Source: a virus. Taken from it: DNA of 24,130 nucleotides. Location: the IMG/VR virus record IMGVR_UViG_3300006805_000159, positions 1 through 24,130 of that record. One strand, given 5' to 3'. Within the stretch, counting starts at the first letter, position 1. Every line of letters begins with the position of its first letter. The notes under the pieces were generated by a model that made no database searches, was not told the origin of the DNA, and saw only the letters and a program-made list of their open reading frames with translations. The translations under genes and the position numbers were made by a program. This document shows positions 1 through 6,236 of the stretch, in pieces.

Positions 1-1
1 A

Positions 2-160
2 AAATTTATAACGTGCTTTGCAGTCGCTTGCTTAAGTGAACTTTCTCCAGATTATAACCCGTATTCAAAATACAATCACGGATTTGCAATTGTAACTAAA
101 GGAAAAAATGGTTACTTTAGCGTGAACAATTATCGAATACATGAAGGTCAAATTTTATAA
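2..160 (+). CDS. C-terminal end of a probable phage metallophosphoesterase (5' truncated)
   Basis: An open frame enters from the left edge and stops at TAA 158-160, leaving 52 residues. The text includes NPYSKYNHGFAIV followed by SVNNYRIHEGQIL. The pattern of an N/W-H-G-F-A-V strand followed by a short strand and N-Y-R-I-x-x-G resembles the end of calcineurin-like phosphoesterases that are common in Bacteroidota phages. In that family the GH/NHGFA segment lies near the metal site and the last strands close the beta sandwich. The metal-binding N-terminal motifs would lie outside the window, so the call rests on recall of the tail of the family and is only moderately sure. It is the last full-size gene before two small membrane-protein genes on the same strand. 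Confidence 0.5.
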   Translation, partial: KFITCFAVACLSELSPDYNPYSKYNHGFAIVTKGKNGYFSVNNYRIHEGQIL

Positions 161-178
161 ACCTAAAAAAAAACAACT

Positions 179-292
179 ATGTTAATCGGAACAATCTTTT
201 CAGTCACTTTATTAATTGCAATTGTATGGGTGCGAGGTATCGACAAAATGTCGAAGGAACACCCAGACTACAAAGGCGAAGATTTTATCTAA
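179..292 (+). CDS. Small single-pass membrane peptide, 37 residues
   Basis: ATG at 179 is preceded by the A-rich leader AAAAAAACAACT, the same kind of leader seen before several minus-strand genes here. The product starts MLIGTIFSVTLLIAIVW, a hydrophobic segment of about 16 residues, followed by a charged tail RGIDKMSKEHPDYKGEDFI. It is probably an inner-membrane peptide with the tail in the cytoplasm. The stop at 290-292 lies one base before the next start at 294, so the two are probably co-translated. The following gene also encodes membrane segments, so a shared role at the membrane, for example in lysis, is possible. No family is recognised. Confidence 0.55.
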   Translation: MLIGTIFSVTLLIAIVWVRGIDKMSKEHPDYKGEDFI

Positions 293-293
293 T

Positions 294-875
294 ATGGACA
301 AAAGAGAATACCAACCCGACGCACTTGTTGTTGTAATTGCAACATCTGTTTTTTGGCTGCTTGTTTATTTTGCTTTTTCGAATTTAAAACCGAAAATTGA
401 AACGCAAGTTGAATTGAAAAAACAAGATAGCATTATAAATTATAACGAAGGTGAATATCAGATGTTACTTGAAGAAACGATTGAACTAAAAGAACAACTT
501 TCTTATTATGAAAACGCTCAACATTCAACCAAAACAACCTATCGCACTCGTCGTGATACTATTCTTCGTGTCGATACTATTCGTAAAATTGATGTTATCT
601 ATTTAGTTAACGCTTGCGACAGCGTTATTGCGTCCGATTCGCTTGTCATTAACAACTTAACGGAACAATTGAACATCGAAGAAAGAAAGATAAACAACTT
701 GCAAGAAGTGGTCGTTGCTTATGAACAGAAGGAGCAGTTGTTGACTGAAGAAATTAACACTTTAAACGTTGATAAAAAGCAATTGGACAAACAAAAAAGA
801 CGCAGAAACCGCGCCTTAGTTGTTACTTCGTCCGTCGCTATTTTGTCGACGTTTGTTCTTTCAATTTTACTTTAG
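294..875 (+). CDS. Coiled-coil protein with a membrane segment at each end
   Basis: This encodes 193 residues from ATG 294. An upstream in-frame ATG at 216 would run through the preceding small gene and gives a non-hydrophobic, unconvincing N-terminus, so 294 is preferred. Residues 9-29 form a transmembrane segment (LVVVIATSVFWLLVYFAF). Residues of about 37-75 and 117-170 are charged and heptad-like, with Lys, Glu, Gln and Leu. The last 20 residues form a second hydrophobic segment after a basic KRRRNR stretch. A central DTILRVDTIRKIDVIYL repeat of Asp-Thr-Ile is typical of periplasmic linker regions in Bacteroidota phage proteins. The build (membrane anchors around a coiled coil) would fit a lysis-associated or spanin-like factor, but no known spanin or holin motif is visible. 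Its 3' end overlaps the convergent gene at 838-1029 by 38 bases. Confidence 0.72.
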   Translation: MDKREYQPDALVVVIATSVFWLLVYFAFSNLKPKIETQVELKKQDSIINYNEGEYQMLLEETIELKEQLSYYENAQHSTKTTYRTRRDTILRVDTIRKIDVIYLVNACDSVIASDSLVINNLTEQLNIEERKINNLQEVVVAYEQKEQLLTEEINTLNVDKKQLDKQKRRRNRALVVTSSVAILSTFVLSILL

Positions 876-1029
876 ATTCTTCGACGTAGAACTTCAAAGA
901 GAACTCAATTGCTTCACTTAAGAAAGCGTTGCGACTATTCTCACCTCGTTTCTCGTCAATCTCGTTCCAAAGGTCTTTGTGCAAGTACACACAGATTCCT
1001 TTTTTAGTTTTGCTCTCTGGCATCTTCAT
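838..1029 (-). CDS. Ribbon-helix-helix DNA-binding protein
   Basis: This is a 63-residue protein with the layout of a MetJ/Arc-type ribbon-helix-helix domain. It has a short strand (GICVYL, residues 11-16), helix 1 (HKDLWNEIDEKRG), a turn with NSRNAFLSEAI, and helix 2 (SEAIEFSLKFYV). Such proteins bind operators as dimers through the antiparallel strand pair and often repress their own operon. Met1 and Met3 are both possible starts; Met3 gives MPESKTKKG. It is the last gene of the long minus-strand operon. Its start overlaps the preceding gene by 26 bases, and its end runs 38 bases into the convergent membrane protein gene. A role as a phage transcription regulator is inferred from the fold only. 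Confidence 0.7.
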   Translation of the reverse strand: MKMPESKTKKGICVYLHKDLWNEIDEKRGENSRNAFLSEAIEFSLKFYVEESKVKLKEQTSTK

Positions 1030-1228
1030 TATTTTTAGTCATCATTGAACCAATCATCAGAGAACAATAGATTTTCTCTTTTGCATTCATATCTTTTCGT
1101 TGTGATAATTCAAGCAATACGTCGCCTAAAACCTTCCCTTGTTGGAAGTATACAGCTACTGAATTGATTATTTCGCGCTCACGCTCCTGTGTGATTTTTA
1201 ACGCTTCGTATAGTGGTGTTGGTTTCAT
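1004..1228 (-). CDS. Hypothetical helical protein, 74 residues
   Basis: The product is small, mostly helical and charged, beginning MKPTPLYEALKITQERE, with no membrane segment and no motif I recognise. Its start overlaps the stop of the upstream gene as ATGA (1225-1228). Its end overlaps the start of the ribbon-helix-helix gene by 26 bases. These overlaps support a real gene that is translationally coupled at the tail of the minus-strand operon. Function unknown. Confidence 0.62.
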   Translation of the reverse strand: MKPTPLYEALKITQEREREIINSVAVYFQQGKVLGDVLLELSQRKDMNAKEKIYCSLMIGSMMTKNNEDAREQN

Positions 1229-1419
1229 ATTTTTTCTATTTCTTGTTTTATTTTAACAACGTAATTTATACTCTCTGGTTTATGTGAATGTAACCCATCT
1301 GTATGGTAGATTATCCAAGAATTAATAAATTCAACTTCATTTTCATTGCAGTAATCTATAAATTCTTTATGGTCTTGCATACCCATAGTACCTGTGTGAA
1401 ATCTTAAATGTCTAATCAT
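1225..1419 (-). CDS. Hypothetical protein, 64 residues
   Basis: The product begins MIRHLRFHTGTMGM and contains an aromatic and acidic middle (FIDYCNENEVEFINSWIIYH). No family is recognised. It follows the terminase stop by 24 bases and is coupled to the next gene by ATGA. Its DNA is visibly richer in A and T than the terminase gene, like several of the small cargo-type genes in this operon, which may mean recent acquisition. It has four His in a small protein, but they do not form a recognisable metal motif. Confidence 0.58.
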   Translation of the reverse strand: MIRHLRFHTGTMGMQDHKEFIDYCNENEVEFINSWIIYHTDGLHSHKPESINYVVKIKQEIEKI

Positions 1420-1443
1420 TTCGTAAATGTATGCTAAATAATT

Positions 1444-2754
1444 CTAACCAACGACGTATTGTCCATAACTTGGATTGAGTTCGAAGTACATTCTCATCAT
1501 GATTGCGTCGGCAACGTCAGGTGAAATACCTTCACGGTTCTTGATTACGTCCTTCGGAGTGACTTGTAACTTTCCATCAACATCTGCGCGATGTCGCTTA
1601 ATCATTTCTAACTCACGAACGATTTGTTCTTTGCGCGTACTGGATAGAATAGTCACCTTGTTTTCTTCGACGTACTGAGCCAATTTGTAGTAACATTCGC
1701 TTTTTAGATTTTGGTATTGTGGGTGTTTGGGTTTAGATCCATTGACGAACCCGCGACATTTTAAGAAGTCAACCACACCACCACCAACACCGTCTTCGTC
1801 GCATACTACGTCTTGAAGTAAAATTGAGTGCTGTTGACAGGTTAAGCGAATTTTGTTCACGACTTCATCCAACGCTGCTCTATTGAGTTCAATTATATCA
1901 ATGATAGTTAGACCTTCCCAAACGCAAATGATCGTTCTATCCTTCCCGAAACGCGCTATATCGGCTGTGATATACTTCTTTCCTTCATTGATTACTTCGT
2001 TTCTAAACATTCGAAGTAAGTTCTCCGTTTGGAACAACTTGTCGCTGTCGTCGTCGAACTCCCAATTCCCTTCTAAAAGTCTTTTGCGGTCGTATTCAGG
2101 AAGGCGTCTAAGAGATTCGATGTAGGCAACAGGAAGGAAGGGGTTATCTTGCGGTAACGCTTGCACGAACGCGCGGTGTGAAGGTAGTTCATTGCGGTTG
2201 TTCTTCATGTAAAACTCGTTGTAAAGCCACCCCTTCGACGGATTGCAGGACAAGAAACCTTTCGGAATAAGATTGAACTCGTTCAACTTGTAACGGCATC
2301 TGGAGTGAACAATGCTGACTGCCTTTTCTGTTACTTCGGAACACTCGTCAATAAAATAATCTGTGATTTCTAATGAACCAAGTGAATTGAAGTTAACGTC
2401 TGAAGGGTATGCAAATAAATCTTTCAAAACTATTTCGCTTCCGTTAAAGAACTTTATTACGTTGGATTGTCCGTTGAACGTGTAGTGTTTATTCGCTATC
2501 AATCCAAACTCCTCAGCCGTTTCAAAGAACGTGTTTAAGGTCGTCTTTTTCAACGTATCTAATTTGCTACGTCCAATTAAAGAACGTGTCCCTGCGTACT
2601 TCAAACGACGTTGTATTTGCCACATACAACCGAACTTCGTCTTACCACCACCTGCCGCGCCACCGTAAAGTAATTGTTCAACGATGCTATCGGTGTTCAA
2701 GTAGTTTAACGCTTCAATCTGACGCGGCAGGTATGTTGGTTTATAAGGTTGCAT
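1444..2754 (-). CDS. terL: Terminase large subunit (packaging ATPase and nuclease)
   Basis: This 436-residue protein packages DNA into the prohead, using ATP hydrolysis and an endonuclease that cuts the concatemer. The N-terminal ATPase domain shows a Walker A loop at residues 31-40 (GGAAGGGKTK) and a Walker B with catalytic Glu at 133-137 (YFIDE). A coupling motif with SCNPS lies at about 169-173. The C-terminal RNase H-like nuclease shows its acidic residues at D265 (ITADIARFG), D319/D321 (VCDEDGVGGG) and D413/D416 (SPDVADAIM). Length and motif order are normal for the Terminase_6 class. The start is fixed by a one-base TAATG overlap with the preceding gene. It is unusual that it lies at the end of a replication operon on the strand opposite to the head and tail genes; the small subunit candidate is at 10627 on the other strand. 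Confidence 0.96.
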   Translation of the reverse strand: MQPYKPTYLPRQIEALNYLNTDSIVEQLLYGGAAGGGKTKFGCMWQIQRRLKYAGTRSLIGRSKLDTLKKTTLNTFFETAEEFGLIANKHYTFNGQSNVIKFFNGSEIVLKDLFAYPSDVNFNSLGSLEITDYFIDECSEVTEKAVSIVHSRCRYKLNEFNLIPKGFLSCNPSKGWLYNEFYMKNNRNELPSHRAFVQALPQDNPFLPVAYIESLRRLPEYDRKRLLEGNWEFDDDSDKLFQTENLLRMFRNEVINEGKKYITADIARFGKDRTIICVWEGLTIIDIIELNRAALDEVVNKIRLTCQQHSILLQDVVCDEDGVGGGVVDFLKCRGFVNGSKPKHPQYQNLKSECYYKLAQYVEENKVTILSSTRKEQIVRELEMIKRHRADVDGKLQVTPKDVIKNREGISPDVADAIMMRMYFELNPSYGQYVVG

Positions 2755-3509
2755 TATTGCTTACTCAAATATAATTTGTACAACTCACGCATTCCTTCGA
2801 AGCGAATTGATTCCTTCAGCAACATTCTTTTCCTGTCGCTCATTCGCTCAACCATTGACTGAACGAGTTGTTGTTCAAAGTAAATGTTCTTCTTCGCGTT
2901 TGCTTTGCACAACCTGTATTCTTCTTCGGTAAAGGTGTCAACAGTTATCTGTTTGCTTTCTTCCAACCACCGCATAAGCGACACCGCACGAATCTCAATG
3001 ACCGTGTACTTTCCTTGTTTGTAGTTGTGCAAGTCTTCTGCGAGCATCCTTCTCCAGCTATCGTCGTTTACCGCCATTTCTTTTTCTTTTAGTTGTTTTG
3101 ATTCTTCTTCTTTTGATTCTGCAATCTCTCTCTGAATTTGCAGGTTTACTTTATCGCGATGTGGTTTGTAGTGCGTCAACACGTCACCTATAAACGAAAC
3201 ACTCAACGCTCCGAAGTGTTCGGTTTTCTTTGACAGTTCGTTCGCTGCATTCAATTCAAATGCAAGGTTGAAGTGTTCAAACGTAACCCAACGAAAGTGC
3301 TTGCCTATAAACTCGTGCAATATTTGCAACAGTTGAGCTTCGGGTAACGCGATGCCGTACATAGCGCAGACCTTTGAGCATAGTTTTACGAACGCAGGTA
3401 GTTCGTAATCGGCAACAAACGCGCTTTCACGTTCCGCACGATCAACCCTTTGTGTAGTTGTGAGCGTCGTTGTAGATGCGTTGCGCAGCATCGGAATCGA
3501 ATTTTCCAT
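2754..3509 (-). CDS. Phage protein of unknown function, probably replication-associated
   Basis: This encodes 251 residues, mostly helical. The N-terminal part (about residues 34-125) has the text WVTFEHFNLAFELNAANEL and GALSVSFIGDVLTHYKPH. This layout (helical domain, then F-x-x-A-F-x-x-N/A-A, then S-x-x-F-I-x-x-V-L-x-x-Y) recurs in Bacteroidota phages next to replication genes. The C-terminal half is charged and possibly coiled coil. A role as helicase loader or replisome partner of the preceding gene product is only an inference from position. It overlaps the preceding gene by 68 bases; Met7 (nt 3491) is an alternative start that shortens the overlap to 50. It is coupled to the terminase by TAATG. 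No catalytic motif is visible. Confidence 0.78.
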   Translation of the reverse strand: MENSIPMLRNASTTTLTTTQRVDRAERESAFVADYELPAFVKLCSKVCAMYGIALPEAQLLQILHEFIGKHFRWVTFEHFNLAFELNAANELSKKTEHFGALSVSFIGDVLTHYKPHRDKVNLQIQREIAESKEEESKQLKEKEMAVNDDSWRRMLAEDLHNYKQGKYTVIEIRAVSLMRWLEESKQITVDTFTEEEYRLCKANAKKNIYFEQQLVQSMVERMSDRKRMLLKESIRFEGMRELYKLYLSKQ

Positions 3510-3864
3510 TTTTGATTTTAGTGTTTTGGTTTGTTGTTACAAAGGTAGATAAATCCCACTTGCGCACGGCTGCCTTCCAGTCTTTCATCTGATTTCTTCC
3601 GACCTTCCACCCGTTCGCCTCGTAGTGTGCATGAAATTTTTCGGTAAATTTAAGCGCGTCGTCGTTATTTAGTCGCTCGCAAGCATATTCGTAGATTTCA
3701 ACGACAGTAGGTTTCTTAAATGTCGCCTTCTTTTCTTTTGTTGGTGCTGGTAGGTTAGCAGTTGGAACGGATAAGCGAATAAGAATATCATTTATCTTTT
3801 GTTCCTGTTCTTGCATTGCAGCTTCAAGCTGAATGATACGTTGTTTGAGTTGTAGTATTAGCAT
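3442..3864 (-). CDS. Replication-initiator C-terminal-domain protein
   Basis: This encodes 140 residues. Residues 1-30 are a likely coiled coil (LKQRIIQLEAAMQEQEQKI). Residues 50-104 match a domain seen at the end of many phage replication initiators: KKPTVVEIYEY at the front, then HYEANGWKVGRNQMKDWKAA, then RKW. In larger initiators this domain follows a DNA-binding winged helix and is thought to contact the helicase or DNA. Here it stands alone behind a coiled coil, so the protein may be a split initiator that works with a partner such as the DnaA domain-IV protein of the same operon. It starts just after a strong GGAGG site within the cassette at 3868-3884, and ends inside the next gene. 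Confidence 0.78.
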   Translation of the reverse strand: MLILQLKQRIIQLEAAMQEQEQKINDILIRLSVPTANLPAPTKEKKATFKKPTVVEIYEYACERLNNDDALKFTEKFHAHYEANGWKVGRNQMKDWKAAVRKWDLSTFVTTNQNTKIKNGKFDSDAAQRIYNDAHNYTKG

Positions 3865-4103
3865 TATTTACCTCCGTAAGTTTCGTTGTAGTAGTCTTCG
3901 GGTTTGTAATTATTAATTGAAAGTGGTGCAATCATCTCTCCTTTCATACCATTCAACCAACCATCAACAATCTGCTCCTTCTCCATTTGCTTGGCTTGGT
4001 CAAATGCTGTATCAATTTTATTCCATTCTTCCTTACTGAATCCATCTAATTGTTTTGGGAATAAATGTTGGTATAACCATTCAACCGCAGTTTGTTTACT
4101 CAT
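3864..4103 (-). CDS. Conserved small phage protein, 79 residues
   Basis: The start chosen is ATG 4103 (MSKQTAVEWLYQHLFP), which overlaps the TAA of the previous gene and follows GGAGGTAAC. A start at 4133 would add ten residues that are only the previous gene read in another frame. The product contains DTAFDQAKQMEKEQIVDGW, a segment I recognise as very common in small proteins of Bacteroidota phages and prophages, whose function is unknown. It ends NETYGGK, where the last codons encode the ribosome-binding site for the following replication gene. Mostly helical, acidic, soluble. Confidence 0.76.
   Translation of the reverse strand: MSKQTAVEWLYQHLFPKQLDGFSKEEWNKIDTAFDQAKQMEKEQIVDGWLNGMKGEMIAPLSINNYKPEDYYNETYGGK
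3868..3884 (-). promoter_or_regulatory. Ribosome-binding cassette, copy 1 (GAAACTTACGGAGGTAA)
   Basis: On the minus strand the 17-base text GAAACTTACGGAGGTAA lies just before ATG 3864 and contains a strong Shine-Dalgarno GGAGG. It is identical to 4106-4122. The bases TTAC-GGAG-GTAA can fold as a 4-base-pair stem that puts GGAG in the loop. It is also the coding end (ETYGG) of the preceding gene. Confidence 0.6.
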
Positions 4104-4323
4104 TGTTACCTCCGTAAGTTTCATCCAAATCAATAATCCAACCTATCGCTTTCATCCAAAATCTAAATGTCGGAACTCCGATAATTAAAACTGCTAAAAG
4201 CCAACCAAAAAATATCCAACCATCTGTTGTTTGGCTTAAATTTGTTTCAATACCCCAAATTCCAATTCGTACAATTGCCATTGAAACAATTATGGCTATC
4301 AAGTATTTCAATAAGTTTTTCAT
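4096..4323 (-). CDS. Small protein with two membrane segments, 75 residues
   Basis: Two hydrophobic segments are visible: residues 5-24 (LKYLIAIIVSMAIVRIGIWG) and about 37-52 (WIFFGWLLAVLIIGVP). They are separated by a polar turn with NLSQTTDG and followed by FRFWMKAIGWIIDLDETYGGNNE. This is the shape of a small hairpin membrane protein. Holins can look like this, but the gene sits among replication genes rather than beside an endolysin, so no function is given. The start overlaps the previous stop as ATGA; the end overlaps the next start. Confidence 0.68.
   Translation of the reverse strand: MKNLLKYLIAIIVSMAIVRIGIWGIETNLSQTTDGWIFFGWLLAVLIIGVPTFRFWMKAIGWIIDLDETYGGNNE
4106..4122 (-). promoter_or_regulatory. 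Ribosome-binding cassette, copy 2 (GAAACTTACGGAGGTAA)
   Basis: This is the second identical copy of the 17-base cassette, placed just before ATG 4103. It encodes the ETYGG near the C-terminus of the membrane protein gene and supplies GGAGG to the following gene. Two exact copies 238 bases apart, at successive gene junctions, suggest duplication of an expression signal. Confidence 0.6.
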
Positions 4324-4592
4324 AGTTGTTTAGTTTTAATAAGTTCTAAGAATTGTTCTCTCTCATAGTCATTTAAAAATGCATCGTAAATGCTTTTTAC
4401 AAAATCTACATCTGATTTTCCATTGAAACGACTACAATCATTGGCTGCTGTTATAAAATTCTCAATAGTTTTATCGGGTACTATCCATCCACTAACAGTG
4501 CATACTGTTAAATCTTCCGTAAATGTCATATTACTTGACTCAATTCTAAGTTCAACATATGACTCTGACCTTGTTCTTACTGAAATGTCCAT
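4320..4592 (-). CDS. Hypothetical acidic protein, 90 residues
   Basis: The product begins MDISVRTRSESYVELRIES, probably beta strands, and continues with a helical, acidic C-terminal half (DFVKSIYDAFLNDYEREQFLELI). It ends KTKQL, where these codons are the A-rich leader (AAAACTAAACAACT) of the next gene, and its TGA overlaps the next ATG. No family is recognised and there are no membrane segments. The DNA is AT-rich, like the two genes around it. Confidence 0.65.
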   Translation of the reverse strand: MDISVRTRSESYVELRIESSNMTFTEDLTVCTVSGWIVPDKTIENFITAANDCSRFNGKSDVDFVKSIYDAFLNDYEREQFLELIKTKQL

Positions 4593-4606
4593 AGTTATTT
4601 AGTTTT
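4590..4606 (-). promoter_or_regulatory. Recurrent A-rich gene leader AAAACTAAATAACTATG
   Basis: This leader precedes ATG 4592. Identical copies precede ATG 4778 (4776-4792). One-base and two-base variants precede ATG 4323 (4321-4337) and ATG 7319 (7317-7333). There is no Shine-Dalgarno sequence. This agrees with the Bacteroidota habit of A-rich initiation regions. Confidence 0.55.
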
Positions 4607-4778
4607 AGATTATGTAAATTGTTTCTATTTGGAATTTACCATCTTGTCTGCTGATGAAATCTTCAGCATCTTCAAGTGTTTCAAATATGTAAGCCGAGTG
4701 GGATGAAGCCCAACCAAAATCCCAACCTTGATAATAAGTTCCCACTTCAAAGTTTTTTACCACAAATCTCTTTTCCAT
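4605..4778 (-). CDS. Hypothetical protein, 57 residues
   Basis: ATG 4778 is preceded by an exact copy of the AAAACTAAATAACT leader, and the frame stops at 4605-4607. The product begins MEKRFVVKNFEVGTYYQGW and contains a helix ETLEDAEDFI before a final strand FQIETIYII. The alternation of strands and one helix suggests a small alpha/beta fold. It is aromatic-rich in the middle (YYQGWDFGWASSHSAY). Family unknown. The leader copy and the tight fit between neighbours are the main support. Confidence 0.6.
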   Translation of the reverse strand: MEKRFVVKNFEVGTYYQGWDFGWASSHSAYIFETLEDAEDFISRQDGKFQIETIYII

Positions 4779-4796
4779 AGTTATTTAGTTTTTAAT

Positions 4797-4991
4797 TTAG
4801 TCCCATCCTTCGCCTTTGTAATCGTCTGCATCTTCTTCTTTCTGACAGTCATAACAAAGTCCTATTTCATCTTCAAATAGTTCCTGAATGTCACTATCAT
4901 CCCAGTCACGATATCTTCTATTAGTTGATTTAATCTCTGCAATTCGTTCTTCAATTTGGTCTGAATCGCAATAGCGGCAGTAGTCACTCAT
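4797..4991 (-). CDS. Small acidic protein with paired CxxC motifs (zinc-ribbon-like)
   Basis: This encodes 64 residues, strongly acidic. CRYC near residue 5 and CYDC near residue 46 form two CxxC pairs, the minimal set for a zinc-ribbon or treble-clef site. The text between them is helical (IEERIAEIKSTNRRY). The start overlaps the stop of the DnaA-like gene as ATGA (4988-4991), so the two are translationally coupled, and a role in the same replication step is possible. Function not known. Confidence 0.68.
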   Translation of the reverse strand: MSDYCRYCDSDQIEERIAEIKSTNRRYRDWDDSDIQELFEDEIGLCYDCQKEEDADDYKGEGWD

Positions 4992-5518
4992 TTCTTTAGT
5001 TGTTTTTTAAGTTTCATTTCTTTTTGATGTTCCAGATGCTCGACAAACTTAGTAAAAAACTTCATTGGTTTAGCATAACCCATATCGTTTAATAAATAAC
5101 AGATTCTTTTCACGTTAGATGCGTAGTTTTTATCACACTCAATCTGCCAGCTTACCTGCTTCACTCCATGCATTACCGTTGCGTGATCCTTACCGTAGTG
5201 CTTACCTATCGATTCATAGCTTTGAAGGTAGCAAGGGCGGATAATGAAGAATATAATTTGTCTTGCAGTTACAATATCACGTCGTCTTGTTGGTGTGTAT
5301 AACGATTGCGAAGGTATTCCCAACACGCTACACGTTATATCTTCAAGTGCTGACCAAAATATCTCACGCTCATTCTCCAGTTCTTGTTGTTGTTTGATTT
5401 GTTCCGTTGTCAATCGTTCGTAGCGTGGCGTCAGCATCAACCACAATGTTTCGAAGTGTTCCATGTGACGGAAGGGAATCATATCAATTAACTCTTGTCT
5501 TATCTGTTCGTTAGTCAT
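4988..5518 (-). CDS. DnaA domain IV-like DNA-binding protein lacking the ATPase
   Basis: This encodes 176 residues. Residues of about 56-155 match the C-terminal helix-turn-helix of the initiator DnaA, with the signature IGKHYGKDHATVMHGVK at 104-120 and the basic helix TPTRRRDIVTARQIIFFI before it. In DnaA this domain reads the 9-base box TTATNCACA. The AAA+ domain III is absent: the first 55 residues are a short helical segment (LTTEQIKQQQELENEREIFW). The protein may thus mark or mask DnaA boxes at the phage origin, or recruit host initiator. A perfect DnaA box lies inside the gene. It is coupled upstream (8-base overlap) and downstream (ATGA). Confidence 0.88.
   Translation of the reverse strand: MTNEQIRQELIDMIPFRHMEHFETLWLMLTPRYERLTTEQIKQQQELENEREIFWSALEDITCSVLGIPSQSLYTPTRRRDIVTARQIIFFIIRPCYLQSYESIGKHYGKDHATVMHGVKQVSWQIECDKNYASNVKRICYLLNDMGYAKPMKFFTKFVEHLEHQKEMKLKKQLKK
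5294..5302 (-). promoter_or_regulatory. Perfect DnaA-box match (TTATACACA)
   Basis: The minus strand reads TTATACACA, fitting the consensus TTATNCACA, within the gene for the DnaA-like protein. By rough calculation about 0.7 such matches would be expected by chance on both strands of a 24 kb window of even composition, so function is not established. Confidence 0.3.
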
Positions 5519-5750
5519 TCTCTTCGTTTATTAATTTGGTTGGTGTAAAGGTGCTGAATACTTCTTCGCGTGAAAGACCAGTGTGAAGGCAAATGTTGTT
5601 AAAGTCTTTGATTCTCATTCGCTCTGGGTGCATAACATAAAGTCGTGCCGTTGGATCGCTTATGCGTAACGCTGTCTTGAAGTTCGTTAGCGTCTTGAAG
5701 TTAATCTTGACAAGGCGACCGAATGGCGTTTTGTAAATTGCTTTATTCAT
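5511..5750 (-). CDS. Hypothetical protein, 79 residues
   Basis: The product begins MNKAIYKTPFGRLVKINFKT and carries a segment MRIKDFNNICLHTGLSREEV that could be a helix-turn-helix, though no family is recognised. It is basic at the start and acidic at the end. Its stop overlaps the DnaA-like gene by 8 bases and its start overlaps the preceding gene as ATGA, so the three genes 6136-4988 form a coupled set. A DNA-binding partner of the DnaA-like protein is possible but unproven. Confidence 0.68.
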   Translation of the reverse strand: MNKAIYKTPFGRLVKINFKTLTNFKTALRISDPTARLYVMHPERMRIKDFNNICLHTGLSREEVFSTFTPTKLINEEND

Positions 5751-6136
5751 AAGTTAAAAAGAGATTTCACCACGCGTTGAATGAAGTTCAATTGTCTTTT
5801 CTTCGCTTTCATTGTTGGCGCGTTGGTGGTTGTTTGTTTTGATTTAGGTTGACAAAAGAGGTTCGTTTGCTTTGGTAGTTTTGTCTTACCTAACTTCTTT
5901 AATTCGTTGTACTGGTCTTTCTTTTCAGTAAACAACAAGTAACGGTCGGTGTGAATGCGCTCAACTGCTTTATAAGTTCCGTTTTCTTTCCAATAGAAAC
6001 CTGCTTCAAATAATGGACGGCAATATCCACGACTGCTATTCATTTTGTAAATGGCTTCAGACGGCGTGTGTCCTTCGTTAACTAACTTGCAAAATTCACG
6101 TACTCTTTCGATGTTAAATTGTTTTCTTGTTTTCAT
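5747..6136 (-). CDS. Hypothetical basic protein, 129 residues
   Basis: The N-terminal half is helical, with FCKLVNEGHTPSEAIYKMN, which looks like a small helix-turn-helix (a helix, GHTPSEA, a helix). The C-terminal half is a basic, low-complexity linker (KQTNLFCQPKSKQTTTNA) ending in a basic amphipathic helix FIQRVVKSLFNL. Nucleic-acid binding is plausible. The start is preceded by an A/C-rich leader (ATCAAAACACAACACA). It is the first gene after the 6187-6224 hairpin on this strand. Confidence 0.68.
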   Translation of the reverse strand: MKTRKQFNIERVREFCKLVNEGHTPSEAIYKMNSSRGYCRPLFEAGFYWKENGTYKAVERIHTDRYLLFTEKKDQYNELKKLGKTKLPKQTNLFCQPKSKQTTTNAPTMKAKKRQLNFIQRVVKSLFNL

Positions 6137-6186
6137 TGTGTTGTGTTTTGATTGTATGGTTTATTATTCATTAAGTTATTGTGGCT

Positions 6187-6224
6187 TTATAAGGGACGGG
6201 AATTCAATCTTTCGCCCCTTATAA
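6187..6224 (-). terminator. Intergenic inverted repeat (possible weak terminator or mRNA processing site)
   Basis: TTATAAGGG at 6187-6195 pairs perfectly with CCCTTATAA at 6216-6224, a 9-base-pair stem with a 20-base loop. It lies 13 bases after the stop of the SSB-like gene in the largest gap (about 100 bases) within the minus operon. No T-tract follows, so a classical terminator is doubtful; it may set a 3' end or protect the SSB-like message. Confidence 0.4.
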
Positions 6225-6236
6225 GACACATTAAAT

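Noticed and set aside
216-293. Longer N-terminus (ATG 216) for the coiled-coil membrane protein
   Set aside because: It overlaps most of the 37-residue gene and reads as a non-hydrophobic, Cys/Arg-rich stretch; ATG 294 gives a normal N-terminal membrane segment.
5130-5140. TTATCACAC as a second DnaA box
   Set aside because: It lacks one base relative to TTATNCACA, so it does not fit the consensus.
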